Below are positions 8,468-17,421 of a stretch of DNA of 64,000 nucleotides, one piece after another. Both the position numbers and the translations under genes were made by a program. This stretch comes from Flavobacterium luteolum (GTDB lineage: Bacteria; Bacteroidota; Bacteroidia; Flavobacteriales; Flavobacteriaceae), in the NCBI RefSeq assembly GCF_027111275.1, contig NZ_CP114286.1:558001-622000 (forward strand), written 5' to 3'. A model generated the notes under the pieces. The model did no database searches, had not been told where the DNA came from, and saw only the letters and a list, made by a program, of their open reading frames with translations. Every line of letters begins with the position of its first letter. The first letter of the stretch is position 1.

Positions 8468-9442
8468 ATGTCACATAATAAAATTAGAGAAGACAAAACT
8501 TGTCTAAACTGCAGGCATGTTGTTGAGCAGAAATACTGCCCAAACTGCGGACAAGAAAACAGTGATAGCCGAAAAACTTTTCATCATTTATTTATTCATT
8601 TTTTTGAAGATTTAACGCACTACGAAAATGCATTTTGGAAAACAATAAAAAATCTGCTGTTCAAGCCTTCAACGCTGACTAAAGAATATCTTTCAGGAAA
8701 ACGCTTGTCTTATCTTGCTCCAGTCCGATTATATATTTTTATCAGTTTTATTACTTTTTTATTGATTGCAATGTTTCCAAATAATGTTGGTGAAAAAATT
8801 GATAAAAGTGAAGAAGCGCTTAACAAAGAACTCTCTAAAGCTACTGACAGTTTAAGTATAAGCAGAAAGGACGACAAAAGATACTTTCATTTTAAAACGA
8901 TGAAAGAACTTGATTCGATTCAAAAATATGGAAAACCAAATGAGAAGCTGAATGCTTCTTCGTATTGGTTTGCCGAAAAAGCGATACACGTTACGGAAAA
9001 ATATACCAAAAAAGAGATTTATGAAAAATTCGTTGAATCGTTCTTTCATAACCTGCCTAAAATTCTCTTCATAATCATGCCGTTTTTTGCTTTTTTCTTG
9101 TGGCTTTTTCACAACAAAAAAAGATGGTATTATTTTGATCACGGAATTTTCACACTGCACTATTTCTCTTTCCTATTACTGATTTTTCTCATCATGTTTA
9201 TCATCGACAGATTGATTGGTCTTTTTGGAGAAGATAGTCCGCTGTCTTTTATATCATCAATTACAACATTTGCAGGAACCGTTTGGATGTGCTATTATTT
9301 TTATCCTGCGCACCATCGCTTTTATGGTGAGTCAAGAATAGTCTCTTTTATAAAAAGCTTCTTCTTGTTTATAATAAATTCTCTTTTTATCCTATTTTTA
9401 CTCACTTTATACGTTCTTTACACATTTATTAATTTACACTAA
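8468..9442 (+). CDS. DUF3667 domain membrane protein
   Basis: The 324-residue protein begins with a zinc-ribbon-like segment (CLNCRHVVEQKYCPNCG, cysteines at about 17, 20, 29 and 32) and then the DUF3667 signature (FHHLFIHFFEDLTHYENAFWKTIKNLL and LSGKRLSYLAPVRLYIFISF). One membrane helix follows directly and at least three more lie in the C-terminal third (about 195-320). Between them is a charged soluble loop. The family is common in Bacteroidota and its function is unknown. It sits between two exported hydrolases, 8 bp upstream of the M28 peptidase, so co-transcription with that gene is likely. Confidence 0.85.
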   Translation: MSHNKIREDKTCLNCRHVVEQKYCPNCGQENSDSRKTFHHLFIHFFEDLTHYENAFWKTIKNLLFKPSTLTKEYLSGKRLSYLAPVRLYIFISFITFLLIAMFPNNVGEKIDKSEEALNKELSKATDSLSISRKDDKRYFHFKTMKELDSIQKYGKPNEKLNASSYWFAEKAIHVTEKYTKKEIYEKFVESFFHNLPKILFIIMPFFAFFLWLFHNKKRWYYFDHGIFTLHYFSFLLLIFLIMFIIDRLIGLFGEDSPLSFISSITTFAGTVWMCYYFYPAHHRFYGESRIVSFIKSFFLFIINSLFILFLLTLYVLYTFINLH

Positions 9443-9450
9443 CTACTAGA

Positions 9451-10467
9451 ATGAAAAAAATACTCATTTTATTCTTAATTGTCTCTGCGTATTCTTGTAA
9501 AACTGCGCAGTCAACTACAGCTAAAGACAATTCGGATCCAACAAAATACGTAAAAGCGATCAGCGAAAAAGATCTTAAAAAAATGCTTTATACTGTTGCT
9601 TCTGACGAAATGGAAGGCCGCGAAACTGGCTCTAAAGGACAGAAAAAAGCAGGTCTTTATATGATCGAGCAATACAAAAAAAGCGGAATTTCTTTTCCAA
9701 AAGGAGCTAAAGATTTCTACCAGCCTGTTCCTGCTGCATTTATGAATGCAAGACGTAATCAAAATCTTCCAGATTCTGAAAATATCTGGGCTTACATTGA
9801 AGGTTCAGAAAAACCAAATGAAGTTTTGGTAATTTCTGCACACTATGACCACGTGGGAATTAAAGATGGTGAAGTTTATAACGGTGCTGACGACGATGGT
9901 TCTGGAACTGTAGCTGTGATCGAAATGGCTAAAGCTTTTGCTAAAGCTAAAAAACAAGGTCATGGTCCAAAACGTTCTATCTTGTTTCTTCACGTAACTG
10001 GCGAGGAGCACGGTTTACATGGATCTCGTTATTATTCTGAAAATCCATTATTTCCAATCGAAAACACCATTGCAGATATCAACATTGACATGATCGGACG
10101 CCGTGATGTTGAGCATTCAAATACAAACAACTACGTTTATGTTATTGGTGCTGATAGATTATCTTCTGATTTACACAATGCCGTAGTAGCTCAAAACGAA
10201 AAATACATCAAAATGGACTTAGATTTTAAATTTAATGATCCAAAAGATCCAAACCATTTCTATGAGCGTTCTGACCACTATAACTTTGCAAAACACGGCA
10301 TTCCAGCTGTTTTCTTCTTCAACGGAGTTCACGAAGATTACCACGGAAAAGGTGACGAACCTCAAAAAATTGAGTACGATGCTTTAACTAAGAGAACGAA
10401 ACTGGCTTTTGTAGTAGCTTGGGATTTAGCTAATAGAGAGAATAGACCGGTAGTTGATAAGAAGTAG
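9451..10467 (+). CDS. M28 family zinc peptidase, lipoprotein
   Basis: A 338-residue exported peptidase. The N-terminus is a lipoprotein signal with cysteine C16 (VSAYSC). The catalytic domain shows the M28 metal and catalytic residues: H131 and D133 in AHYDHVG, the bridging aspartate in NGADDDGSG, the EE pair in HVTGEEHGLHGS, an aspartate in NIDMIGRRD and a late histidine in ERSDHYNFAKHGIP. M28 enzymes are aminopeptidases or carboxypeptidases with two zinc ions. The protein probably trims peptides at the cell envelope. It follows the DUF3667 gene by 8 bp. Confidence 0.92.
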   Translation: MKKILILFLIVSAYSCKTAQSTTAKDNSDPTKYVKAISEKDLKKMLYTVASDEMEGRETGSKGQKKAGLYMIEQYKKSGISFPKGAKDFYQPVPAAFMNARRNQNLPDSENIWAYIEGSEKPNEVLVISAHYDHVGIKDGEVYNGADDDGSGTVAVIEMAKAFAKAKKQGHGPKRSILFLHVTGEEHGLHGSRYYSENPLFPIENTIADINIDMIGRRDVEHSNTNNYVYVIGADRLSSDLHNAVVAQNEKYIKMDLDFKFNDPKDPNHFYERSDHYNFAKHGIPAVFFFNGVHEDYHGKGDEPQKIEYDALTKRTKLAFVVAWDLANRENRPVVDKK

Positions 10468-10481
10468 TTCTTTTTAAGATA

Positions 10482-10634
10482 CTAAGGTTCTAAGATGCTA
10501 AGATTCTAAGGTTTCTTTTAGGAACGGTCATAAAAAAAAGGATGAGTTTAACTCATCCTTTTTTTGTTATTTATTATTGATTTACTTTTTCTTAATGCTA
10601 AAAACCTTAGAATCTTAGCATCTCAGAACCTTAG
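10482..10634. repeat. 33-bp inverted repeat of the CTAAG family flanking a terminator
   Basis: Positions 10482-10514 are repeated in inverted orientation at 10602-10634 with one mismatch. The unit is built from variants of CTAAGRTTCTRAG. Related strings recur at 15305-15347, 17596-17627, 17812-17852 and near 55865. It is an intergenic repeat common in flavobacterial genomes; it codes for nothing visible. Confidence 0.75.
10532..10565. terminator. Bidirectional terminator between the M28 and rho genes
   Basis: GGATGAGTT pairs with AACTCATCC, flanked by an A run on the left and a T run on the right, so it can end transcription on both strands. It lies between convergent genes. Confidence 0.85.
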
Positions 10635-10642
10635 CAACTTTC

Positions 10643-12481
10643 CTAGTCATTCATCGAAATCAAAAACTCTTCGTTGTTTTTTGTTTTCTTGAAACGATCG
10701 TTTACGAAGTCCATAGATTCTACTGGGTTCATGTCTGATAAATATTTACGCATAATCCACATTCTTTGCAATGTTTTCTCGTCTAATAATAAGTCATCAC
10801 GACGTGTACTAGACGATGTAAGATCGATTGCAGGGAAAATACGTTTATTGGCTATCTTACGGTCTAATTGAAGCTCCATGTTACCTGTTCCTTTAAACTC
10901 TTCGAAAATAACTTCGTCCATTTTAGAACCCGTTTCAGTCAATGCAGTTGCAATGATACTTAAAGATCCTCCATTTTCTACATTTCTCGCTGCTCCAAAG
11001 AAACGTTTTGGTTTTTGCAAAGCATTGGCATCAACACCCCCACTTAATACTTTTCCAGATGCTGGCTGAACCGTGTTATAAGCTCTTGCAAGACGAGTGA
11101 TTGAGTCTAATAAAATCACTACATCGTGTCCGCATTCTACTAAACGCTTAGATTTTTCTAATACAATATTGGCAATTTTCACGTGTTCTTGTGGTTCTCT
11201 ATCGAAAGTTGAAGCAATAACTTCACCACGAACACTTCTTTGCATATCTGTAACCTCTTCAGGACGCTCGTCAATCAAAAGAACGATTAAATAAACTTCA
11301 GGATGGTTTGCTGCAATTGCATTTGCAATATCTTTAAGAAGCATTGTTTTACCAGTTTTAGGCTGCGCAACGATCATACCACGCTGACCTTTACCAATTG
11401 GTGAAAACAAATCTATAATTCTGGTTGAAATAGAACTGCCTTTTTCGGCTAGTTTAAATTTTTCTGAAGGAAAAACGGGTGTCAAGTGTTCGAAAGAAAC
11501 TCTATCACGAACTACTTGCGGATCGTGACCATTAATTTTTAACACACGAACCAAAGGGAAAAACTTCTCACCTTCTTTAGGCGGGCGAACCACTCCTTTT
11601 ACAGTATCTCCGGTTTTTAAACCAAATAATCTGATTTGTGAAGTTGATAAATAAATATCATCTGGAGAAGCTAAATAATTATAATCTGATGAACGTAAGA
11701 ATCCGTAACCGTCAGGCATCATTTCTAGAACACCTTCACTTTCAATAATTCCGTCAAATTCAAAATCAGAATCTCTAAAATTATTGTTATTCTTTTTATT
11801 CTTATGATTAGGATTTTGATTATTGTGATTTCCGTTTCCATTGCCATTCCCGTTCTGATTTTGGTTCTGATTCGGGTTTTGATTTTGGTTCTGGTTTTTA
11901 TTCTGATTCGGATTGATCTTTTTTGCAGGAGCAATTTGTGGAGTTTTCTCGGCTGTTTCGGCTGTTGGCTCAGAAACAATTGGTTCTGATGGAGCTGATT
12001 CTACAGTCTCTTCTGCAGTAACTTCTTTTACAGCTTCTTTTTCTTTTTTAAGGGCAACTTTTTTCTCGTATGCCGATTTGCTGAATTTTACAACTTTAGA
12101 CTCTTTTTTTGCTGCTGGTGTTTTATTTTCCTGTGCTTCTACCGCCGCCTTTTCTGCAATTGGCTCAGCTGTATCAGCAGTATCGTTTTTTTGAACAGTT
12201 TCCTCTACTTTATCAAATTCTAAAACGGGAGTATTTTTGGTATTTGCTGCTTTTGTTTTTGCTGGAGCAATTCTGGCACGCTTTGGCTTATCGTCTTTTG
12301 CATCAGAAACTACTTCTGTTTGAGGAGCTTGAGCAGGCGCATTAGCACTCTCTTGGTGTGCTAAAATCTGACTAATTAAAGTCTCTTTTTTGACACCAGT
12401 AATCTTTATTGTTTTAGCTAACTTAGCTATTTCTTGAAGCTCAGAAAGCTTCATTTCTTTTAATGCAGAAATATCAAACAT
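10643..12481 (-). CDS. rho: Transcription termination factor Rho with Asn-rich insert
   Basis: Rho is an ATP-dependent RNA helicase that terminates transcription. The 612-residue protein has a Rho N-terminal helical domain (1-45), a long Ala/Glu/Lys and then Asn/Gln-rich insert (about 47-235, with residues 189-234 nearly all N, Q, G and P), the cold-shock-like RNA-binding domain (about 243-315) and the RecA-like ATPase. The last shows the P-loop AQPKTGKT, Walker [17 protein letters not shown] and Q-loop region [22 protein letters not shown]. coli Rho is about 420 residues, so the insert explains the extra length. Such inserts are known in Bacteroidota Rho and may aid RNA binding or condensation. 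Divergent from a DUF4293 gene. Confidence 0.96.
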   Translation of the reverse strand: MFDISALKEMKLSELQEIAKLAKTIKITGVKKETLISQILAHQESANAPAQAPQTEVVSDAKDDKPKRARIAPAKTKAANTKNTPVLEFDKVEETVQKNDTADTAEPIAEKAAVEAQENKTPAAKKESKVVKFSKSAYEKKVALKKEKEAVKEVTAEETVESAPSEPIVSEPTAETAEKTPQIAPAKKINPNQNKNQNQNQNPNQNQNQNGNGNGNGNHNNQNPNHKNKKNNNNFRDSDFEFDGIIESEGVLEMMPDGYGFLRSSDYNYLASPDDIYLSTSQIRLFGLKTGDTVKGVVRPPKEGEKFFPLVRVLKINGHDPQVVRDRVSFEHLTPVFPSEKFKLAEKGSSISTRIIDLFSPIGKGQRGMIVAQPKTGKTMLLKDIANAIAANHPEVYLIVLLIDERPEEVTDMQRSVRGEVIASTFDREPQEHVKIANIVLEKSKRLVECGHDVVILLDSITRLARAYNTVQPASGKVLSGGVDANALQKPKRFFGAARNVENGGSLSIIATALTETGSKMDEVIFEEFKGTGNMELQLDRKIANKRIFPAIDLTSSSTRRDDLLLDEKTLQRMWIMRKYLSDMNPVESMDFVNDRFKKTKNNEEFLISMND

Positions 12482-12573
12482 GAATGTTCTATGAATTTAA
12501 TTATTTTAAGGAATACTGTAAAAAGAATAGGTAGATAATTAATTTGAATTGACCGCAGTATGAAGTGCTTACG

Positions 12574-12593
12574 GTATTATGATGCAATAATAC
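12574..12593. promoter_or_regulatory. Small dyad between rho and the DUF4293 gene
   Basis: GTATTAT (12574-12580) and ATAATAC (12587-12593) form a perfect 7-bp inverted repeat with a 6-nt spacer in the divergent intergenic region. It could be an operator or a leader hairpin for either gene. Evidence is the dyad alone. Confidence 0.25.
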
Positions 12594-12637
12594 GAATAAA
12601 ATTTTATCATACAATAGTATTTTAAAAAAAGAAAATA

Positions 12638-12645
12638 TATTTTTG
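12638..12645 (+). promoter_or_regulatory. -7 box upstream of the DUF4293 gene
   Basis: TATTTTTG matches TAnnTTTG and lies 17 bp before the start codon, which would give a very short leader. No good -33 TTTG is seen at the usual distance. Confidence 0.4.
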
Positions 12646-12662
12646 TAAAACATTTTTAGACC

Positions 12663-13073
12663 ATGATACAAAGAATTCAGACTGTATATTTATTTCTAGC
12701 TTTTGCTGCAACTGGCATTTTAATGCTTTTTGTTCCGCTTTGGACAACTAGTGCAGGAAAACCATTCTTTTTTATGCAGGATCAGCTTTATACTGTTTTA
12801 TTAGGCTTAACAACTATGCTTAGTATTATCAGTATTATTTCATTTAAAAAGAGACAAAATCAGTTTGTATTAAACAGACTTAATATAATATTAAATTTAA
12901 TTTTATTAGGATTATTTGTATATCGATCACTAAATTTATCTGGAGGGACTGAGGTCTCTGAGAAAGGTATTGGGATGTTCATGCCGATTGTTGCTATCGT
13001 GTTATTAGTTTTAGCTAATAAGGCCATCAAAAAGGACGAAGATCTTGTAAAATCTGTTGATCGTTTGAGGTAA
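12663..13073 (+). CDS. DUF4293 family membrane protein
   Basis: A 136-residue protein starting MIQRIQTVYLFLAFAA, the typical opening of DUF4293 proteins. Four membrane helices are visible (about 6-27, 40-59, 69-87 and 102-121), with a charged C-terminal tail. The family is found in Bacteroidota, often beside rho as here; its function is unknown. It is transcribed divergently from rho and is followed by a strong terminator, so it is probably monocistronic. Confidence 0.85.
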   Translation: MIQRIQTVYLFLAFAATGILMLFVPLWTTSAGKPFFFMQDQLYTVLLGLTTMLSIISIISFKKRQNQFVLNRLNIILNLILLGLFVYRSLNLSGGTEVSEKGIGMFMPIVAIVLLVLANKAIKKDEDLVKSVDRLR

Positions 13074-13106
13074 ACCTATAAACTTAGTTTATTTTGTGCG
13101 AAGAAG

Positions 13107-13135
13107 AACCCGAATTTTTATTCGGGTTTTTTTTT
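13107..13135 (+). terminator. Intrinsic terminator after the DUF4293 gene
   Basis: AACCCGAA (13107-13114) pairs with TTCGGGTT (13121-13128) and is followed by a T run of nine. Confidence 0.9.
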
Positions 13136-13192
13136 GCCCTATTATGGTATAAATCAAACCTAAAGAGCATCTTAAAAACGTGTTTTACATGA

Positions 13193-13200
13193 TAAATTTG
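13193..13200 (+). promoter_or_regulatory. -7 box of the two-component operon
   Basis: TAAATTTG matches TAnnTTTG and lies 22 bp before the ATG at 13222. It supports that start, since a start at 13180 or 13189 would lie at or upstream of the promoter box. Confidence 0.45.
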
Positions 13201-13221
13201 CATTTTCAAATTCAAATTATC

Positions 13222-13881
13222 ATGATCCCAAAAATAAGGATTCATCTTGCAGACGATCACCAAGTCTTAATTGATGGACTATCCAACTTACTTCAAACCG
13301 TTTCAAACTTTGAAGTGGCAGGAACTTCACTAGACGGCACCACTGTCTATGATGATGTTGTGGAAGACAATGCCAATGTCTTGATTCTAGATATAAGCAT
13401 GCCAAAAAAAGACGGAATTGAAACACTGAAAGAGTTTAATGAAAAACAGCTTCCTTGCAAAGTCATCATTTTATCTAGTTATGATGATTTAAAAATCATT
13501 AAAGAAGTCATGAAACTAGGCGCAAAAGGTTATCTCACAAAAAATTGCGCTGGCGAAAATATTATTGAAGCTGTTGAAGCTGTTTATCAAGGACAGGAAT
13601 ATTTTAGTGATGCTGTTAGAGAAAAAATCTTCAACTCTTTTATGGACAGCCCCAAACTAAATCACAATGCGATTACAGAAAACCCGATTTTAAGTCCGCG
13701 AGAGATTGAAATCATTATCTTGATTGCTTTAGAATACAGTGGAAAAGAAATAAGCGAAAAGCTTTTTATCAGTTCGCATACCGTCGAAACACATCGTAAG
13801 AACATTATGAAAAAACTGAATATTAAAAGTACAATTGGTTTAGTTAAATATGCTCTTAAAAACAATCTGATCAATCCTTAA
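13222..13881 (+). CDS. Response regulator, NarL/LuxR family
   Basis: A 219-residue two-domain regulator. The receiver domain (1-120) has the acidic pair D11-D12 in LADDHQ, the phosphoacceptor D57 in LILDISMPKKDG, and a switch S/T in ILSSYDD with the conserved lysine in LTKN. The C-terminal LuxR-type HTH (about 150-215) contains LSPREIEIIILIALEYSGKE and the recognition segment SSHTVETHRKNIMKKL. It is followed after 10 bp by its likely kinase. I prefer the ATG at 13222 because the -7 box at 13193 overlaps the longer version. Target genes are not evident. Confidence 0.93.
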   Translation: MIPKIRIHLADDHQVLIDGLSNLLQTVSNFEVAGTSLDGTTVYDDVVEDNANVLILDISMPKKDGIETLKEFNEKQLPCKVIILSSYDDLKIIKEVMKLGAKGYLTKNCAGENIIEAVEAVYQGQEYFSDAVREKIFNSFMDSPKLNHNAITENPILSPREIEIIILIALEYSGKEISEKLFISSHTVETHRKNIMKKLNIKSTIGLVKYALKNNLINP

Positions 13882-13891
13882 AATTGCTTTT

Positions 13892-14806
13892 ATGTTTGCT
13901 TTTCGTTTTTTTATCTCTTTAGTTTTATTCTTGGCTGTTCAAGGAACTAGCATTGCAATTCCAAAAGATACCGCAAATGTAAAGACGCCACAAACCCAAG
14001 TTGATAACAAAACCGCATTTAAGCCTACAAGCAAATCCGAACAATTACGAAATAAAAAAATTGTCAGCTTATCTATTATCCTCACTGTCATTATTTTTCT
14101 TTTGCTGTACTTTTTATACCAAAACAATAAACTAAAGCAAAAAATAAAACGAAAAGACACCAAACAGAAAATCCTGCTCAACATTATCAATTCCGGCATT
14201 GATTCGCAAGAAGCAGAACGCAAAAAAATCGCTTCTTTTCTGCATGACAATATCAATTCGCTATTATCTTCTGCAGGATTGCATTTAAATACATTCACTG
14301 CACAGCAGAATATAAAATCAGACGAAATACAGAAAGCAAAAAGTATTTTATCAGAAGCTCATGAACTTTTAAGAGATATGTCGCATGACCTTGTTCCCGC
14401 ACTCTTGGTTCGTTTTGGATTAATTTATGCTTTGGAAGATTTATGTGAAAAAAACTCCAATTCTGCTATGGAGTTTGATTTTTCAAGTTCTATTCCGACC
14501 AGTAAAAGATATGCCGAGAAATTTGAAATGAAAATCTATTTCATTGTTAGTGAATTATGCAGCAATATCACTAAACATAGCAATGCCAAAAAAGCCATAC
14601 TTTCTTTGTCCGAAAAAGAAAATCAATTAGTCCTGCGTATTCACGATGACGGAATTGGTTTTAAAACCCAAAAACTAAAAGATGTAGAAGGTTTTGGATT
14701 AAACAGAATTAGGGCTAGAATTAAAAAATACAAAGGCTCTTTGTCTATTATTTCAAAAGAAAATAAAGGAACTAAAATCAAAATCGAGATTCCGTTGCCA
14801 CATTAA
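13892..14806 (+). CDS. Sensor histidine kinase, NarX/HisKA_3 type
   Basis: A 304-residue kinase, probably the partner of the regulator 10 bp upstream. It has a signal peptide or first membrane helix (4-22), a short 30-residue exported segment, a membrane helix (56-76), then the HisKA_3 dimerisation helix with the phosphorylated histidine H118 in ERKKIASFLHDNINSLL, and the HATPase domain (SELCSNITKHSNAKKA, DDGIGF, GFGLNRIRARI). The exported part is too short for a usual ligand-binding domain, so it may sense through the membrane or a partner protein. Its stop abuts the convergent phosphodiesterase gene. Confidence 0.9.
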   Translation: MFAFRFFISLVLFLAVQGTSIAIPKDTANVKTPQTQVDNKTAFKPTSKSEQLRNKKIVSLSIILTVIIFLLLYFLYQNNKLKQKIKRKDTKQKILLNIINSGIDSQEAERKKIASFLHDNINSLLSSAGLHLNTFTAQQNIKSDEIQKAKSILSEAHELLRDMSHDLVPALLVRFGLIYALEDLCEKNSNSAMEFDFSSSIPTSKRYAEKFEMKIYFIVSELCSNITKHSNAKKAILSLSEKENQLVLRIHDDGIGFKTQKLKDVEGFGLNRIRARIKKYKGSLSIISKENKGTKIKIEIPLPH

Positions 14807-15301
14807 TTACTTCGCTCCTATTTCGACAATTTCCAAATCTTTGATTTTATCATCGTCAATTACAAATCGTAACATGGTTCTCACTTTATGAAACCCGCTC
14901 TTTCCAGCCGCTCCTGGATTCATGTGTAATAAATTGTTCTTTTTATCAAACATGACTTTCAAAATATGCGAATGCCCACAGATAAATAATTTCGGGGGAT
15001 TCAAAGCCAATTCTTCTCTAACGTTTGGATTGTATTTTCCAGGATAACCACCAATATGCGTAATCCAAACCGAAACATTTTCGCATGAAAAACGATTATT
15101 TAACGGAAATTCCAATCTTGCCTTTGCATCGTCAATATTTCCGTAAACTGCTCTTAAAGGTTTTAGTTTTTTAATAGCATCTGTCACGCTCAAATCTCCA
15201 ATATCACCAGCGTGCCATACTTCATCTGCCTGAGCAACATATTTTAAAATAGTATCATCGATGTGACTGTGAGTATCTGAAAGTAACAGGATTTTGGTCA
15301 T
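14807..15301 (-). CDS. Metallophosphoesterase, YfcE/MJ0936 type
   Basis: A 164-residue calcineurin-like phosphodiesterase. All metal-binding blocks are visible: DTHSHID near residue 9, HAGDIGD, YGNID, WITHIGGYP and the final GHSHILK, followed by the NPGAAG stretch typical of the YfcE/Vps29-like group. These cytoplasmic enzymes hydrolyse phosphodiesters with a two-metal site; the physiological substrate is usually unknown. The stop codon directly abuts that of the convergent kinase gene with no terminator between. Confidence 0.9.
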   Translation of the reverse strand: MTKILLLSDTHSHIDDTILKYVAQADEVWHAGDIGDLSVTDAIKKLKPLRAVYGNIDDAKARLEFPLNNRFSCENVSVWITHIGGYPGKYNPNVREELALNPPKLFICGHSHILKVMFDKKNNLLHMNPGAAGKSGFHKVRTMLRFVIDDDKIKDLEIVEIGAK

Positions 15302-15304
15302 TTT

Positions 15305-15347
15305 CTAAGGTGCTAAGATTCTGAGGCGCTAAGGTACTAAGGTTTTT
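15305..15347. repeat. CTAAG-family intergenic repeat
   Basis: Four to five degenerate units of CTAAGRTNCTRAG type lie just upstream of the phosphodiesterase gene, related to the repeat at 10482-10634. Confidence 0.6.
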
Positions 15348-15418
15348 TCTTTTTTTAGTCCTGAGATATTAAGGTTCTTAAGATCCCAGTGTTTCTTTTG
15401 CTAAGTAAGTTTTTAATG

Positions 15419-15450
15419 AAAAAATCCGATTCACTTTCGCAAATCGGATT
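15419..15450 (-). terminator. Intrinsic terminator of the SPFH gene
   Basis: AATCCGATT (15423-15431) pairs with AATCGGATT (15442-15450). On the minus strand it is followed by a T run, placing it just after the SPFH stop codon. The same stem sequence is used in terminators at 33127, 34288 and 34953. Confidence 0.8.
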
Positions 15451-15475
15451 CTTGAAATTATTTAAGATGTAGAAC

Positions 15476-17392
15476 TTATTGTTTTTTAGGATTTTTTCCT
15501 TCTTTTAATTCTTTTGTGTCCATCATTTCCATCAATTTCAATCCTAATAAGCCACTAATTGAACCATCAGAACCGCCATTTCCTGAAATTAATACATCTG
15601 GAATTACTTTGATATTTCCTTTACCAATTTCTTCGGTTACCTTGTAACGGGTAAAGTTGTCTCCGCCCATAGCACTAACTTGCAATTGATATGCTTCTGC
15701 AGTAGATTTACCAATCGCCATAATTTTCTCCGCTTCAGCCAAACCAGTTTTCGAGATTTTTTCAGCTTCTGCGCTTGCGTTCAGTCTTGTTGCTTCTGCT
15801 TGTGCTCCTGCTCTTGCTTTTGTTGCTTCTGCTTCCGCACTTGCACGCATTTTTGTAGCTTCTGCTTCAGCATTTACATTGAGCTTTAAACTTGTTGCAT
15901 CTCCTTCAGCTTTCTTAACAGTGGCATCTGCGGTACGTTGTGCAATTTCAACACTTTGCGAAGCTCGTACAATCTCTTTCTGCATATCTGCAATTGCTGT
16001 TTCCTTTTCCATTCCCTGACGCTGTTCTTGCGCCAATTTTTGGGTTTGATATGTTTTTTGTTCTTCTTCAGCCAATTTTCTATCTGTCAACGTTTTCATT
16101 AACGAATCTGGCGGAACAATATCTCCAATTAACGTATCAACTGCATTTACGTTATATTCATCAAGAACTAACTTAATATGATTTTTAGCCGATTCCTGAC
16201 GTTCTTTTCTAGTTGTCAAGAACGAGATCACGTCGCTGTCCTGAGCTGAGTTTCTGAAATAATTACCAATTGTAGGTTCTAAAACCTGAGAAACTAAGTT
16301 GTTCATACTACCAAAACGTGCAATTACTTTTGGCGCTTCGGCTGCTGGAACGTGAATAATTTGTGCAACGTCAAGATTGAATGGGAAACCATCTTTTGAA
16401 CGAACTGTAATCGTAGATAGGTTTTTATCTAAATCATGCGATTCACTTCTTGCATTGGCCCAGTTTAAAACCAAATTTGTTGTTGGAACAGGTTCTAACT
16501 TGGTTGTATATTTATTCAAGGCATATTTTCCTGGTCCGAAAGGCTCCATCCAAACACCGCGCTGTCCTTTTGAAACAATATTTCCATGTTTAAAAGTGTC
16601 GCCTGTAACGTCTTGGCCGTCTTCTCCAATATAAGAAATCACAACGCCAACGTAACCAATTGGCACATCTGTCATTGGATTTTGTTCAATTAGAATTCCC
16701 CAAGTATTAATATAATAAGAACCCGCTAACATAACCTGAGGCTGCAAACCACGGTTTCCGCCATGTTCAAGGAATTTATCAAAATCCTGAAAATTGTTGT
16801 GACTATCTACAAACTTACCTGCAATCTGTCCTTGCGGAATTGGTTCGCCATCAAGAGCTGTAACAATACCAATCATGTTTTCGTAAATCTTGATTTGATC
16901 TGTAATTACAATCTCAAACAAAAACGTATTGATACGATACGATCCTGTTGTAATAAAAGCAGTCTGACGCCCTTTTTGTCCGCCGTTGTCTAAAAATGCT
17001 GTTGCATCTTGAAAGTTATCACTTTCTACTCTTCTGGCTAAGATTCTTCCTGTCGGAATTTCTTTTCCATCTTTACTAAGAACTAGTCCAATTTTTCCTT
17101 CTGGAATTAATGTAAAACTAGTCATGTCAATTGAATACTGCCAAATCCACATTCCCCAATATAACCCCGGAGCAAGTGTTTTGGCTTGATAGCCCGCTTC
17201 GCCTTTTGTTGCGATAATTCGACCGTCGGGTAATGATTTGTCTGCGCCAAACAAAACAAACTTTTTAGTTACTAAACCAATTTTATCCTCAGGAACGATC
17301 ACCATTCCGAAGAAAACGCGCAAAATAAATTTGTAAAAAAGAATGGCAAATACAATTAAAAGTATCCACCAATAAGAGGTAATTTCATTCAT
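15476..17392 (-). CDS. Large SPFH (band 7) protein with repeated N-terminal module
   Basis: A 638-residue membrane protein. After one N-terminal membrane helix (about 8-33) come four copies of a 50-60 residue module, at about 33-85, 95-158, 169-232 and 242-292. Each opens with a V/I-P-x-x-x-I/V-G-x-V-type strand and the first three keep a G-R/Q-I turn. The SPFH domain proper follows (about 300-430), then a long charged coiled coil rich in AEAEATKxRASA-type repeats (about 480-570), and a C-terminal tail with NGGSDGS. SPFH proteins form large membrane rings or scaffolds around other membrane proteins. It appears monocistronic. Family assignment is strong; the role here is unknown. Confidence 0.85.
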   Translation of the reverse strand: MNEITSYWWILLIVFAILFYKFILRVFFGMVIVPEDKIGLVTKKFVLFGADKSLPDGRIIATKGEAGYQAKTLAPGLYWGMWIWQYSIDMTSFTLIPEGKIGLVLSKDGKEIPTGRILARRVESDNFQDATAFLDNGGQKGRQTAFITTGSYRINTFLFEIVITDQIKIYENMIGIVTALDGEPIPQGQIAGKFVDSHNNFQDFDKFLEHGGNRGLQPQVMLAGSYYINTWGILIEQNPMTDVPIGYVGVVISYIGEDGQDVTGDTFKHGNIVSKGQRGVWMEPFGPGKYALNKYTTKLEPVPTTNLVLNWANARSESHDLDKNLSTITVRSKDGFPFNLDVAQIIHVPAAEAPKVIARFGSMNNLVSQVLEPTIGNYFRNSAQDSDVISFLTTRKERQESAKNHIKLVLDEYNVNAVDTLIGDIVPPDSLMKTLTDRKLAEEEQKTYQTQKLAQEQRQGMEKETAIADMQKEIVRASQSVEIAQRTADATVKKAEGDATSLKLNVNAEAEATKMRASAEAEATKARAGAQAEATRLNASAEAEKISKTGLAEAEKIMAIGKSTAEAYQLQVSAMGGDNFTRYKVTEEIGKGNIKVIPDVLISGNGGSDGSISGLLGLKLMEMMDTKELKEGKNPKKQ

Positions 17393-17413
17393 AGTTTTTG
17401 TTTTTTAGTGATA

Positions 17414-17421
17414 CAAACATA
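17414..17421 (-). promoter_or_regulatory. -7 box of the SPFH gene
   Basis: CAAACATA on the plus strand reads TATGTTTG on the minus strand, a full TAnnTTTG match 22 bp before the SPFH start codon. No clear -33 box is seen. Confidence 0.4.

Noticed and set aside
11725..12345. Several long open frames overlapping rho on both strands
   Set aside because: They mirror the low-complexity Asn/Ala/Glu-rich coding region of rho and have no family resemblance.
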